Assembly (NCBI GenBank): GCA_905221605.1
Contig: CAJNDS010002094.1
Coordinates: 124,001 to 188,000, forward strand
DNA from: Symbiodinium natans
Taxonomy: Eukaryota; Sar; Dinophyceae; Suessiales; Symbiodiniaceae
Length of the DNA stretch: 64,000 bases
Reading direction: 5' to 3'
Shown: positions 33,631-43,998 of the stretch, one piece after another
How positions within the stretch are numbered: the stretch's first letter is position 1
Layout: the number at the start of each line of letters is the position of its first letter
Position numbers and translations under genes: made by a program
Notes under the pieces: generated by a model
The model's database searches: none
What the model was told of the DNA's origin: nothing
Seen by the model: only the letters and a program-made list of their open reading frames with translations

Positions 33631-34071
33631 TCACTGAAGATCCAGGAATACTTCCACGCTTGGTAATGTGACAGGAGGGTAGCGGAAGCAACTTGGCTGC
33701 TGGCCGCGGGCATCAGCTGAAAGATGCTCGCCCTCAGTGCAAGATGCGAAAATGCAGCATTCCGACATGCTTCGGCAAGTTCCGAAAGCACGTCTTTCGC
33801 CAAGGCGCTCCAGCACGGGTAAGAGGGTCTCTTCCAGCTGCTTCCAATCAGCTTCGGCCTCGAAGTTTGAGAGTTGAGATTCTCTCGAGGGAGGGCAAAA
33901 CAGGTTTCGTTCAAAGATCGCGGAGAAACTGCAACACAAATAACACGACAACATCCAACGCCTCTGGCGCGGCACAAGCTGCAGATGCGAGACCTGGGCA
34001 CTTGCTGCGACTTTTAACATAGAGCTGTCGCTGAGCATATTGTCGTGCCCGCAGTATCGGATGAGGTACAC
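33631..34071 (-). CDS. Unrecognised exon(s)
   Basis: One frame reads NFEAEADWKQLEETLLPVLE and a second, shifted frame takes over as AKDVLSELAEACRNAAFSHL and LRASIFQLMPAASSQVASAT down to about 33660. The hand-over near 33800 happens with no obvious intron, so either a very short intron or a frameshift is present. Confidence 0.35.
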   Translation of the reverse strand: MYLIRYCGHDNMLSDSSMLKVAASAQVSHLQLVPRQRRWMLSCYLCCSFSAIFERNLFCPPSRESQLSNFEAEADWKQLEETLLPVLERLGERRAFGTCRSMSECCIFASCTEGEHLSADARGQQPSCFRYPPVTLPSVEVFLDLQ

Positions 34072-34388
34072 GACAGAATGAGGTCTACAACGGAGGCTTC
34101 AGTATTGGTATGTCTGTAAGCATTCGGTGGTATGGCAACATGTAACACAATTTCAAAATGTCAACATGTTCAACCAAATGAAGGAAAATTGGCATTGGGA
34201 CTGTGTAAAGCACAAAGTGCAAAGCACGTAGTGTAAGGTCTTGGCACACGGCGAAGACTGGCAAAATGTTTGCGCCTGAGCCGAGATCTCAACTCTCAAA
34301 GCTAGTCCCAGGAACGCGCGCAGACCTTCATTCCTTAGTGGACCTATATGAGGTCTTCTGTATACCTACGCCTTACTCCTACTTACGA

Positions 34389-35093
34389 CGCCCCCCCCCC
34401 TTAATTTCCTGGGTTTAACAGGCCAGGAGAAATGCATAACGGACCCTAATGACATGTGATCGATTATTGCCTTTGTGCTCTTCGGTCGCTTGTAATCACA
34501 GAAAAAGCCGATCCCCGCATGGGCCTTTCAGGAGTGAGTTGGGAAGAGCACCTAATAACGGAACGACGAGCTACGATGCCTGAGTTGGCCAAAAAAGAGT
34601 TGGTGACAAAGTGTGAATCTCTATGAGAAGTTTCTTGGGGACGTGGCCTGCGGCGGGGATCTGCTAAGGCCCGGAGAAATGTAAGCTCGCCCCCCCCCCC
34701 CCCCCATACATTCCGTAATTTCCTAGAAACCCAGGGGCTGCCTCCTGCAATTCATGGAGCTGCATCGGGAGCCGCAGAATGTATGACGGACCCCCCCCCG
34801 CCCATACATTCCCCACCTCCCTACGACAATGTTGGGGATGTACCTCAAGAGACCAAGGCCTGGAGCCTGGAGCTGAGATCCAATGAGACTGTCTGCTCGT
34901 GTTGCCCGTATCTACCCACCAAGCTAGGCATGTACCTCCCGTAGTAACATGAATTCGGCCCGGCAATGTCACAGCTTGAATCCATGCAATGTCGGCACCT
35001 CAGACCTCACTATACCGACCCCCCCCGTCATACATTTTTGCCTTGGTGGCCCAATTTTCCCCCTAAGTACACCCCCCCCCCCGTCATGCATTA
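34389..35093. repeat. Dispersed poly-C repeat family
   Basis: Runs of 8-18 C occur at about 34391, 34690, 34790, 35020 and 35072. Four of the five are followed by CATACATT or CATGCATT. No convincing gene is seen in 34.1-35.2 kb. Confidence 0.75.
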
Positions 35094-35624
35094 GTTAGGC
35101 GTGGGGATTCTTCTGTGGTGTTATGTCGTCATGGCGGCTCATGAATCAACTCATTGCCTCGATCCCACTCTTGTGCCACCTCCTCCAGGTTGGAATAGAA
35201 TGTCAAGCCTAGATTGCGCCACTGCCAGCTGCCACATCACTGCTCACATATCGCTCAAGATGCGGGTGCCAGGGGGGCCATCTTGGGCACAGGCTGCTGT
35301 GTGGCTTGGTGAAGAGCGGCATTACCTTCAGAAGCACGGTCGGAGTTTTCGATGAGTTTCTCAGCTTCTGTGACTCTGTTGTGTACCTCTTGTGCGTACT
35401 CTCTGGGTGCCTCACCTCGCCGAGAGGACGAAGGAACACCTCCTCTTTGCTGGGCCTCTGTCAGTCTCTTTGTGATAACAAACGTCTCTGTATGTTTGTC
35501 TGTCTTCTATGTGAGACCCAATACATGCGGCAACGAAGTCGTCCCAGCATGTGGTGCTGAGATCCTGACAGCTGCTTGGACCTCAAGCTGAACACTCAAA
35601 GAGGCGGTGGTACATTGACGATGA

Positions 35625-35712
35625 CAATAATATATATATGTATATATATATATATGTATTTCTTTATTCATCTATTTATGTTTTTTATGTATATTTATAT
35701 TTACTTATCTAT
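35625..35712. repeat. TA/TATG microsatellite
   Basis: A long imperfect (TA)n tract followed by TATT/TATG units. Confidence 0.9.
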
Positions 35713-35959
35713 GTATTTATGTGTGTGCACAGCTGTGCACAAGTACTCAACCATTCTTGGGTTTGAGAAGCAGGAAAGGGGTACGCGGGCATACCCTTGT
35801 ACAGAGATGGCAAGTCAGGGACACCGCCGCCGGTGCTGAAACAACTAACCCTTTAAAGCCTGCACGACCACGGAGGAACATGGGGCGGGGGGGTCTTGAA
35901 ACATGCGTCGTCAAGTTTCAGTAGTGTGAATGTTTTTGGACAGGGTAGGGTGATGATAC

Positions 35960-36300
35960 TGGTCCAGACCCAGCTCTTTGTTCGGTTCAGCCTCGGCAGG
36001 ATTTCTCTGCATTTGCGACATTCATATTCGGACACCCGCCACACCTTCATCGCGTGGCGTGGTCCAGTAATTCACGACATTCCGTTTTGAACTTCTCAAC
36101 GTCGGCACAGGTTCCTTCAGGCTCCCCCATCGCGCCCTCTGCTTCTGCGTTAACTGATATGCTCTCAGCAAAGAGGGAGACTCGCCCATCTCACAAATTT
36201 GTTGCTCAAGGCCAAGTTGCCGCCACCCAGCTGGGTTGCCAGGCTGGGACTTGGCTGAGATGTTCTCCCAAGGCTCGGGCCTACGCCCATCTCCTTGCCG
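35960..36300 (-). CDS. Candidate exons, unrecognised
   Basis: A helix-rich piece (about 36230-36110) includes LEQQICEMGESPSLLRAYQL. A second piece (about 36030-35970) has a Cys pair in YECRKCREILPRLNRTKSW. No family is recognised. Confidence 0.3.
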
Positions 36301-37229
36301 GCTGCCTGCATTTGTTGCACCCACATGGTGAGGTCTGAGTCTGAGCTCGAGTAGCCGGAAAAAATGCTGTCCTTCCTGACTTTGCCGTTAGCAATGGGCA
36401 GCGTTCGCAGCGCAACCCACTGCGCAGAAGACAGAATTGAATCCGCAGAGAGCTCGTGGTGTGTGGTTTGCGGTGTTTTGTTTGTGTGTTGTTGCGTGTT
36501 GCGTGGTGCGTCTGTGTGTCTCCGTGTGCCTGAACCCTGCGTCAAAACAAAGATGGAGTCATGGTAGTTTGGAGAGTTTCTGTTCTGTCGCTGGGCTTGA
36601 AACCTGTGGCAGAGTGCCGCCGACACCTGACTGAAGCCCTGGCCTTCTATCTACAATGTGGTCTTGAGTCAATGGTCCTTCGCTTCTGCATATGTCTACG
36701 ACTCTACGAATTCTGTTATTCTGTTTCGCGGTTTGATGGCCATTTCTCGGCAGGCTTGACCCTACCTGCTCCCTAACCTCCAATCTGCGAGCTGCACAAG
36801 CCCTGCTGCACTCGACGTTTACGTCTACGTTGTCTGTAAGTTTACAAGTCTGGGGATCTTGCAGCCTAAGTCAGGAGCAAGTGACGTAAAAACGGGCCCA
36901 AGGATTCAAGCCGATCAAGAAGATGCACTCCGTTGAATCATGCCCCGCCTTGCACTCGTTGCCCGCAGTGGAAGTTCATGGCATCACTACCCGTGCTTGC
37001 TGATCCCAGCTTGTGCCTGTCAAGCGCACTGCCAACATAGCGCAGCACGTGGCAACTTGAACCCAGGATGTGCCATGGCCTTTCCAGGAATTCCGGAAGA
37101 CTCGGCAAGCTGGCACCAAGCCCAAACTGCAGCAGCTTCACCTCTCTTCCACATCATCATGACTCATCGATTCATATCGCTTCTCGGTTTCGGGAGCCTT
37201 TCGTAGGTACAAATGAGAACTCTCTTAGC

Positions 37230-37950
37230 TTAGATCCCGGCAGATTTTGCAATTAAAGCCCACTCACCAGGGATCGCTTGCAGCGCGGATCCAATCTCGG
37301 CAAGGGTCATTGCATGGCAGATGTGGCGTATTTTCACTTGGTGTCTGGGCCTCCTGCAGCCCTCCGGATGGATTCTGGATCTGTAGCTACTTGAGCTTCG
37401 CTCGCGACTGGCGCCAATCTCGCCCAACGAGACTCGCCTCCAGTTGTGAAGCCCAGAAAACGACTGACACAGACACAAACTAAACGAACTTTCGACGGCC
37501 AGAGCTTGAATTGAGGCCACGACTATCCATGCCATCTGTCAGAGCCTTGTAACTTTCGTCACCCTCTTTCAACGGAAACTCTCTGCAGGGTCACCGCGCA
37601 CTCGACGCGCTCACGTCTTTGATTCTGAGCCCAGCCTCGCTGGCAGCAAGCATGTCCTGGCAGAGTGCCGGGGCATGTGTGCGCCAAAGCAGCTGACATA
37701 GATACTTCGCAGTCACAGACACTGGGAACCAAGAGCACACACTTTCCGGTGCAGGGGGGGACAAGGGTGCTCAGATCCATTGTTTACTTGATCACCTCCG
37801 TTGAATATAGTTCCCTGTCACCGGGCATTGGCACATAGGCTTACACAGTCAGCGTTATTCTTTGATGCTGTTGCGGCATGTTGCAAGCCAACCACTTCAC
37901 CGCGGCTCTCCTTCAGAAACCGCCTTGCCTTCTCTGGTGAGAAGGCTTGC
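37230..37950 (-). CDS. Candidate exons, unrecognised
   Basis: An upstream exon (about 37945-37855) reads EKARRFLKESRGEVVGLQHA. A downstream exon (about 37330-37250) reads MTLAEIGSALQAIPGEWALI. No family is recognised. Confidence 0.3.
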
Positions 37951-38196
37951 GGGGTCTCAGGAGCCCCTCATGCAGAAAGCAGAACTGAAGCTGATCATCC
38001 TGCACTAGTGCTGCTGAACCACACTAAGCCTCTGACTGAAACAGCATGTAACTCTGAAGCACCCGTCATCATCCATGCCCTCTCCACGCACGGCAATCTG
38101 CAACCTCAGACTCGCGTGCAGCCTCGAGCATCTTGAAGCCATCGACTGGCTGCGTGAGCCCAGAACCGCGCTTCGGAGGAAGGCGGGAGGCTCCTG

Positions 38197-39173
38197 TCAC
38201 CACAAGGGTGGAATCGACACCGACGCAATCAGACCTTCACATAGCTTCAGACACTGTGTATGTTCACAAGGTCTTCTGGCACCTCCAGCTGCTGTGGAAT
38301 GGGTTCCTTCCCCAAACGAGCAGCCTGCAATCAGCGCAAGCTTCAGTTTTTCGATGTCCTTGGCCCGGTCTGCCACTGGGCCAGCGCTGGCATCCTCAAG
38401 CTTAACTTCTGCCTCCGCCCTCGAAGCCCAGGCACTTGAGCGGTAAAGTACGCCTCCGAACTGAAGTAGGCACGATTGCGCTGTAGACTGGCATGCCACA
38501 TAACTGCTGTGCCTTCGCCAACGATCCAGCGGAAAGCTGAATGTCCTTGCCCAGGCCATACTGCCCAGGTCTTCGATTTGTGTTGCAACTAGCCTGGCCT
38601 CTTTTCTCACAAGGTCACGTTCTCGCCTGGTAACCACCCCGTGTGGTCGAGCGGTGACACCTTGATGAGATGGAGGATGTGGGCAGCTCAGTGACAATGA
38701 AACGCAGCAACTCCATGAACGAACCTGTAAGCCTGCCACAGAACTTTACAGTGTCCGGTCTTGTGTCGGGGTTGTGATCCCCTTGCTCCTCTTGCTTTGC
38801 AGCGACGGCCCAGCAAGGGCTGGATTACAAGAGTCACTCGTGAAGACTCTGCGAAGGCACGGCACTCTTGAAAAAAGGGAATCTCCCGAAGCTCCTTGAA
38901 GGTCAACTCCAGGGGCTCTCGAGCCCCTCGTGGAACGTGGAATCTGTACACATGCTCCTGCAACAAAAAAAAAAACACCCATGGCAAGGGCGGCAAGGGT
39001 TGAGAAGGCGTGGCAACGTGTTGCAACAGCTCCTGGTTGATCATGCCCGCGTAGAAGTCTTTGACGCGTCTCTCCCGGGAAATGGCCTGTAATTTGAAAG
39101 TCGGGTGATGTGACCATGATGTAGCAAGTTCTATTTTGGTGTCAAACGTTGTCAGGAAAACTTCCTGGACCAA
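38197..39173 (-). CDS. Unrecognised multi-exon gene
   Basis: Strongly coding-like pieces occur in order: SRERRVKDFYAGMINQELLQ (about 39085-39025), EHVYRFHVPRGAREPLELTF then ELREIPFFQECRAF (about 38955-38840), RRERDLVRKEARLVATQIED (about 38640-38570) and EAEVKLEDASAGPVADRAKD (about 38420-38330). Introns separate them. I do not recognise the domain. Confidence 0.45.
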
Positions 39174-39204
39174 AAGGAGACAGCAGCAGTTCAGCCCTTA
39201 GCCT

Positions 39205-39521
39205 TGTGGACGCCATAGAAAAATTGCTCGAGCCTGGGCCACTAAAATGGTGTAAGTTATCCTCAGAATCCTCAGCAAAGCAAAGCATTGCTCTGGGTTC
39301 CTTGCTCTACTTCGAGCGGAACCTCGACAACTTTACCGGGAGGCCTGTCGCAGGATTTTGTGTTGAGTGCTCGCTCGGCGGCACATGGGATAAGCTGTCC
39401 TCTGCATCTCGCTGATGCGCTTCAAGACCTGATGGATCAACACTGAAGGCTCGAATGCACCAGCATCCACAGCGGGCACACCTCCGTGAGGTCCACGTGC
39501 TGGGATGAAGGAGCCTTCCAA
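39205..39521 (-). CDS. Candidate 5' exons, unrecognised
   Basis: A possible start near 39508 reads MEGSFIPARGPHGGVPAVDA followed by a helix (LIHQVLKRISEM). Downstream pieces include GKVVEVPLEVEQGTQSN (about 39345-39295) and SSNFSMASTRLRAELLLSPF (about 39230-39175). They may be the 5' exons of the gene at 38.2-39.1 kb. Confidence 0.35.
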
Positions 39522-39703
39522 ATACTCTGCAGGTAGTCCGTGCTAAGTTGGTGTCCAGCAGTATTCTAACCGGAGTTGCATGGCCTTCTGCTTGCCACCA
39601 ACCTCCTACAGCTTTCCTCTATAAAGGCTGCCTTCACCCCGCTGACGACTTCCTTCGCCTTGTCTTGGTCGCGGTCCTGGCAGAGACTCACAGAAAAGTC
39701 GCG

Positions 39704-41144
39704 TCAGTTCTTTCGCATGTTCCGGCCCGCAGCCTTGTCATACTGTCTCCGCGTAGGCTGGTCTCCTGCAAACTTCTGCCGACTTGGATATCCACTTCGG
39801 CAAACTCTGGAAGCACCGCCTAGCACCAGGTGAGCGTTCTTCACCGAGATGAAGATTGTCTCATAATCCTCCAGATCAGGCGACGTGCGAGCAGCTGAGA
39901 GGGCAGAAGTGTAGCAAGGCATTGCCTAGCCAAAACAAGGGGAACATGCTACAACAGCTGGCAACAGTTCGTGCCGCAGTCTCCGTGAGAATGAGACAAA
40001 TCCGAGAGAGCCCAGGGTCTGTTGCATAAGCACGTATCAATTCGATCTGCAAATCAAATATGATTTGATAACATTTGATACGATCAGATGGTGACCGCCA
40101 TGCTCCACATTCGCTCCAATCCTCCTGCTGCTGTGCGGTCATGCCCTTCGTCTTGTCTGGATGATAAACCTCGTCTGCTCGTCTCGTCTGGTCAACGTAA
40201 GGCATCTTAAGGCGAAATCCGAGAGCCAAAGGAATCAAAGGCAAAGGGAACCAAGGTTCCAACGAGCGAAAGGCGTTTGTAGGCGCGGTTCACTTCGTCC
40301 AGGGGCGCATACTCATCTATCCCCAGAATCTCGCAGCACGCGAATGCCATTCTGCGCATTCGAGACACATCGCTTGCAGCGGGCCTCATAATAGTTGACA
40401 CTGCGATCATAGTCGTAAGCTTTCGCCGCAGAGAAATCTGCCTGTGGCTAGAAGCGTATGTGTTCGTACATGCGCTGTGGACAATCCTTTGCTAGAGCAA
40501 GACCAAAACGCCTCAACAAGCTACTTAGGCATCGGCATCATCCGGCGTGAAGGACTGATCTAGCGTGACCCGCTTCTTGTCCTTTGCTACGAGCACTGCG
40601 CACCATGCGCTTTTTGAGGTTGCCATCACAACGCTCACGAGCGCCAGGCACGTTCTTCAGTGTACTCCTTCAGCAGCTCTTCGAGGCGCAGCTGGGCCTG
40701 ACCCGTACTTGCAACGTGACTGCGCTGACTGGCATCATCTCTACTCTCCCGAGGCCTGAAATGCTTTGCTCTGCTTCAGCTGCTTCCTTCCCACGATGCT
40801 TAAACTTGAAAAACAATTCGACTGCTGCTGCTTCGCTGACAGAACTGCAACGCGCTTGGTCGCTTGACTCGCTGAGCTTCGAACTGCTGCTCCTGGGCAC
40901 AAGGAGCGACGAACCAGTAAACATCACAGAACCCACGGAGCCCCGACGCACCGGTCTTCCATTTGCACTGTTCCATGTGCAGAGCACTTGGCACGGGAGG
41001 CCTCTGTGAGTTTCGACGATCCCGCCCGGTCACCGAGGCGAGCAATAGACTCCTGAGTGCCGCAGATGGGCTCTTTTTACGACTTGCTTCGACCATCCAG
41101 ACCTCAAAGCTAGCCAATGTGCCATCCTCCTTTCGGATAGGCAA
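39704..41144 (-). CDS. J domain (DnaJ-like) protein
   Basis: A Hsp70 co-chaperone with a complete J domain at its C-terminus. The J domain exons are 40441-40385, 40329-40264, 40169-40122, 39868-39820 and 39765-39704 (stop), with phases in agreement. They encode SVNYYE, ILGIDEYAPLDEVNRAYKRL, VYHPDKTKG (the HPD motif that stimulates Hsp70), TIFISVKNAHLVL and DQPTRRQYDKA. Upstream coding-like exons give a charged N-terminal part: about 41130-41025 (EVWMVEASRKKSPSA), 40860-40770 (KFKHRGKEAAEAEQ), 40702-40642 (QLRLEELLKEYTEERAWR) and 40600-40536 (KDKKRVTLDQSFTPDD). Only part of the 5' end is resolved. The exon ending at 40122 seems to use a GA donor. The gene lies between the two halves of the E2 gene. 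Confidence 0.78.
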
Positions 41145-41534
41145 TTATCGGCAGGATTCTGTCACAGTTGCCTCCATGGATAATTTTTGTGGGATTCTGC
41201 GCAGTAGGAGATTCTCCAGAACTCTGGGGGTCAACGCACGAGGCATGCTTCGGCGGGGCGGGACTCTCTGGTAGGAATTCCCAGGGATACTCCACGGAAA
41301 TCTCTGGAGGCTTGTCCAGGGTTTGACTCTGTGGGGGTTGGGCACGGGACTCTCTGCAGGTGTCTCCGGGGGTCGTCTCCCCTCGCGCTGCAGAATGGTT
41401 GACTAAAACCCAACCTAACAACACCACACGAACGGCGGGAAACATGAAAGCTGGCTTCAAAGGAGTTAGATTCCCTGTGTCCTGGGAAAAGCTGAATTCG
41501 CCATCGAAGGTTGCAAGAGCCATGTGTCACTTCC

Positions 41535-41735
41535 TCAGTTTTGGGCTTCGCCTACGAGATACAAGTCATGAACGTTATTGCACTTGAGCACTTGATGAGA
41601 GGACGGAATCTGGACAGTGAAAGCATAAAGCAAGTTCACGCACCTTTTGCATTCTGGGCACGTGGCCAGAATATCATGTTTTTGGGTCGTGCAGACGTTC
41701 TCAGCTTCTTGCAATGATAGTGGTATGTGTTCCAT
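41535..41735 (-). CDS. Candidate exon with CPECKRC motif
   Basis: A minus-strand stretch contains ATCPECKRCVNLLYAF and ends at a stop at 41535. It could be a small zinc-binding segment. Its parent gene is unknown. Confidence 0.25.
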   Translation of the reverse strand: MEHIPLSLQEAENVCTTQKHDILATCPECKRCVNLLYAFTVQIPSSHQVLKCNNVHDLYLVGEAQN

Positions 41736-42169
41736 GCTCTTTGGCGTTTGGCCACGGATGTTGGACTACGAGAAACCAACATTTGAGACGACAACTGCTG
41801 GATTTGGCATACTTAAGCCCAAGGTGAACGCAGTCAGACTGGCGCGCGGACCTGCATCAGCTGGCAATCATGGAAAAGGCGAGTATCTCGGAAAACTTTG
41901 GAGCAAAGCTCTATAATCATGTTGAGCCACGATGCAAACCCTTATGCCCTTTTGTTCTTTCATGCTTTTTGTCACAATCTTTGTTGCTCTTTCACGCCCT
42001 TTCGTGCTCTTTTGCGCTCTTGCAACTCAAAAGTAAGCGTTGCTGCGGCTGCGGGGGGTATGTAGACATGCTCCACCTAGGCCTAGATGCACAATGCTTG
42101 AGCCCAAACACATTCAAGGAGCTGGGAAAGAATAACGCGCTGCCGCATCAGAACTCGATTGTGCCAAGC

Positions 42170-42811
42170 CTGCGAAGATATGTTCGGATGCCAGATCTTG
42201 GTGTCAAACTTCATCTTCGGAGGGTTGTACCTGCTCCATGAGCCGTTCAGCTGCTTGGACATGAGATCCGAAAGGGCTGAGGCCCGGGCGGGTATTCTGC
42301 TGGAATCTCGATGTCAATGTCGAAAAGTCCACCCGAGTACCTCCATCTCCCAAGGGTCCCGCCATGTCCCGCCGCTCTACGTCGCCACTACGTGGGGCGC
42401 ACGGGGTCCCTTCAGGGCCTTTTAGCCAAGCCTTCCAATGCGTAAGGTCGTTGTCAACCTGTGGCTCTACGGATGTGCATTCTGAGCAGCGTCACAAGCA
42501 CAAGATCTCAGCTCCACAAGTTCTCAGGATGATGCCGAGTCAGCAGAGACCTGAGCCTCTTTACCATCTTTAGCAAGAGCGCGGATGTCCTGGCACAAGA
42601 TGCCTTTGATTGTCGGACATTTCTGTGCTTCCAAAAGTGCCACCACATTCTTGACTTCATCTGCACCCATCACTAAAACCCACCCCACATGCACCCAGCC
42701 CGCTATGAAAGCATTGTGAAAGTGCGAGAGGATACGAGCAGACATCAGTTTCCTCAACTGTCTCCCTGCCTGCAGCTCCTTCTCCAGTCTCTTCAGCTCG
42801 CGCGGCCTCGC
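42170..42811 (-). CDS. Ubiquitin-conjugating enzyme E2, UBC1/UBE2K type: 5' half
   Basis: This is the N-terminal half of the E2 fold, up to the conserved HPNIS loop. Exons with consistent phases: 42811-42770, 42589-42545, 42458-42403, 42340-42290 and 42230-42170. They encode RELKRLEKELQ (helix 1), DIRALAKDGKEAQVS, VDNDLTHWKAWLKGPEGTP, SGGLFDIDIEIPAEYP and NPPKMKFDTKIWHPNISSQ. The last exon ends in phase 0 at ISSQ with a GC donor. No catalytic-Cys exon was found in the next 600 bases downstream, and the J domain gene follows. The missing half matches the exons at 24.6-25.7 kb. The start codon is unresolved; an in-frame ATG (MVGSSEHEALN) lies at about 42880. Confidence 0.88.
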
Positions 42812-43777
42812 CTCAAAACACACCAAGCTTTCAAATGTGGCCTCAACGTTCAGCGCCTCGTGCTCAGAGCTGCCGACCATGATTTGACCTGTGACTCGCG
42901 GGACCTGATCTGATGTCCGCTTGTAGGGTTCTGAGCTTCCTTTTTTGAAAACAGCCCCAACGCTCCAACCGCCCCGGCCTTCACACGCTATCCTGCACGT
43001 CACAAACAGAATCAGATGCACCACGAAACAAGACGCGCACACGTGAAGCACCTGCCTCGGTGAGGCCACAACGTTTCACACCATTTAGGTTAAGGCCAAA
43101 CGGGCCGGGTACAAACCATTCTTGAGCGACGGCGGCGGAGGATGCGCACACGGCACACGTGAGTCCACGTGACAAGGACGAATCCATGAACTGCATGGCT
43201 ACTTGCGGCTACTTGCTCTGCCGGTGCAGCCCACACGAGCACGCAAGGATTTTGCTGAGGCTGTCATCCGCGCAACAATGTGCAGCCGACGACTGATCTA
43301 GGCGATGCCACGGCCATACACCTGTAGCATGCGACACAAGGTTCGAGCCCAGGGGCGCGAGCTTGCGCGAATTGAGGGCCTGGCACCTTGCACCTGGTGA
43401 GACACACTAACTCTGCCGAGTTCGACTGACATCCAACATCGGGATCTCGGCACATGGAGCTGTGAGATAGCTCGAGCTCTACATATGATAAAGAAGCATG
43501 AGTAGGGGCCTAAAAGTTACTCCCATACTACATGTTGTTTTCAATGATCTGTCATCCACTGGTCATCCACAACGATTGGGACAATGGAACATATTTAAAT
43601 CAAGTTTGCAACTAGGAGCATGCAGCTGAGTTGATATTCACACAAATTGCACAAAGATCCTCTTGTGGGGACTTCGAGCGGCTCATTTGCAATATCTGCA
43701 GCTCAAGTCTCAACCAGGAACCAGCTGCGAGCATTATTAACATACCTCGCAAGATGCAGCGATATGGCACAGATGCT

Positions 43778-43880
43778 GTAGGTTGCAGAAATCTCCTGCT
43801 GCCAGGTTGCTGAAAGACCTCTTTTGCGTGTGCTGAGGAATTCTTGTCCGGGTGATACTCGACAAGAAGCTCCTCTGTGA
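43778..43880 (-). CDS. Isolated J domain exons
   Basis: An exon at about 43875-43811 reads ELLVEYHPDKNSSAHAKEVF and contains the HPD motif. A following piece at about 43797-43775 reads EISATYSI, the start of helix III, after a CAG acceptor. The preceding helix I-II exon was not found within several hundred bases upstream. Either it is far away or this is a fragment. Confidence 0.55.
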
Positions 43881-43998
43881 GCAGATCCGCTAATTATGAA
43901 ACGGCATGAGACATGCATCATATCTCTTCAATCACTCTGTAGAGACATCGCAAAGCGTGAAAAGGAGGTTTTAGGGGGCGGAAGGCGAAGTTGATGCG

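Larger units (their letters stand above)
25674..42169 (-). other. Proposed 16.5-kb intron of the E2 gene containing other genes
   Basis: The segment begins GCTTGG after the exon ending ISSQ (42170) and ends TTTGGCAG before the exon beginning TGAICL (25673), so both ends look like the GC-AG introns used elsewhere. It contains the J domain gene (39.7-41.1 kb), the phosphoesterase (27.2-28.5 kb) and many unassigned exons on the same strand. Whether it is one intron is an inference (see findings). Confidence 0.5.
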
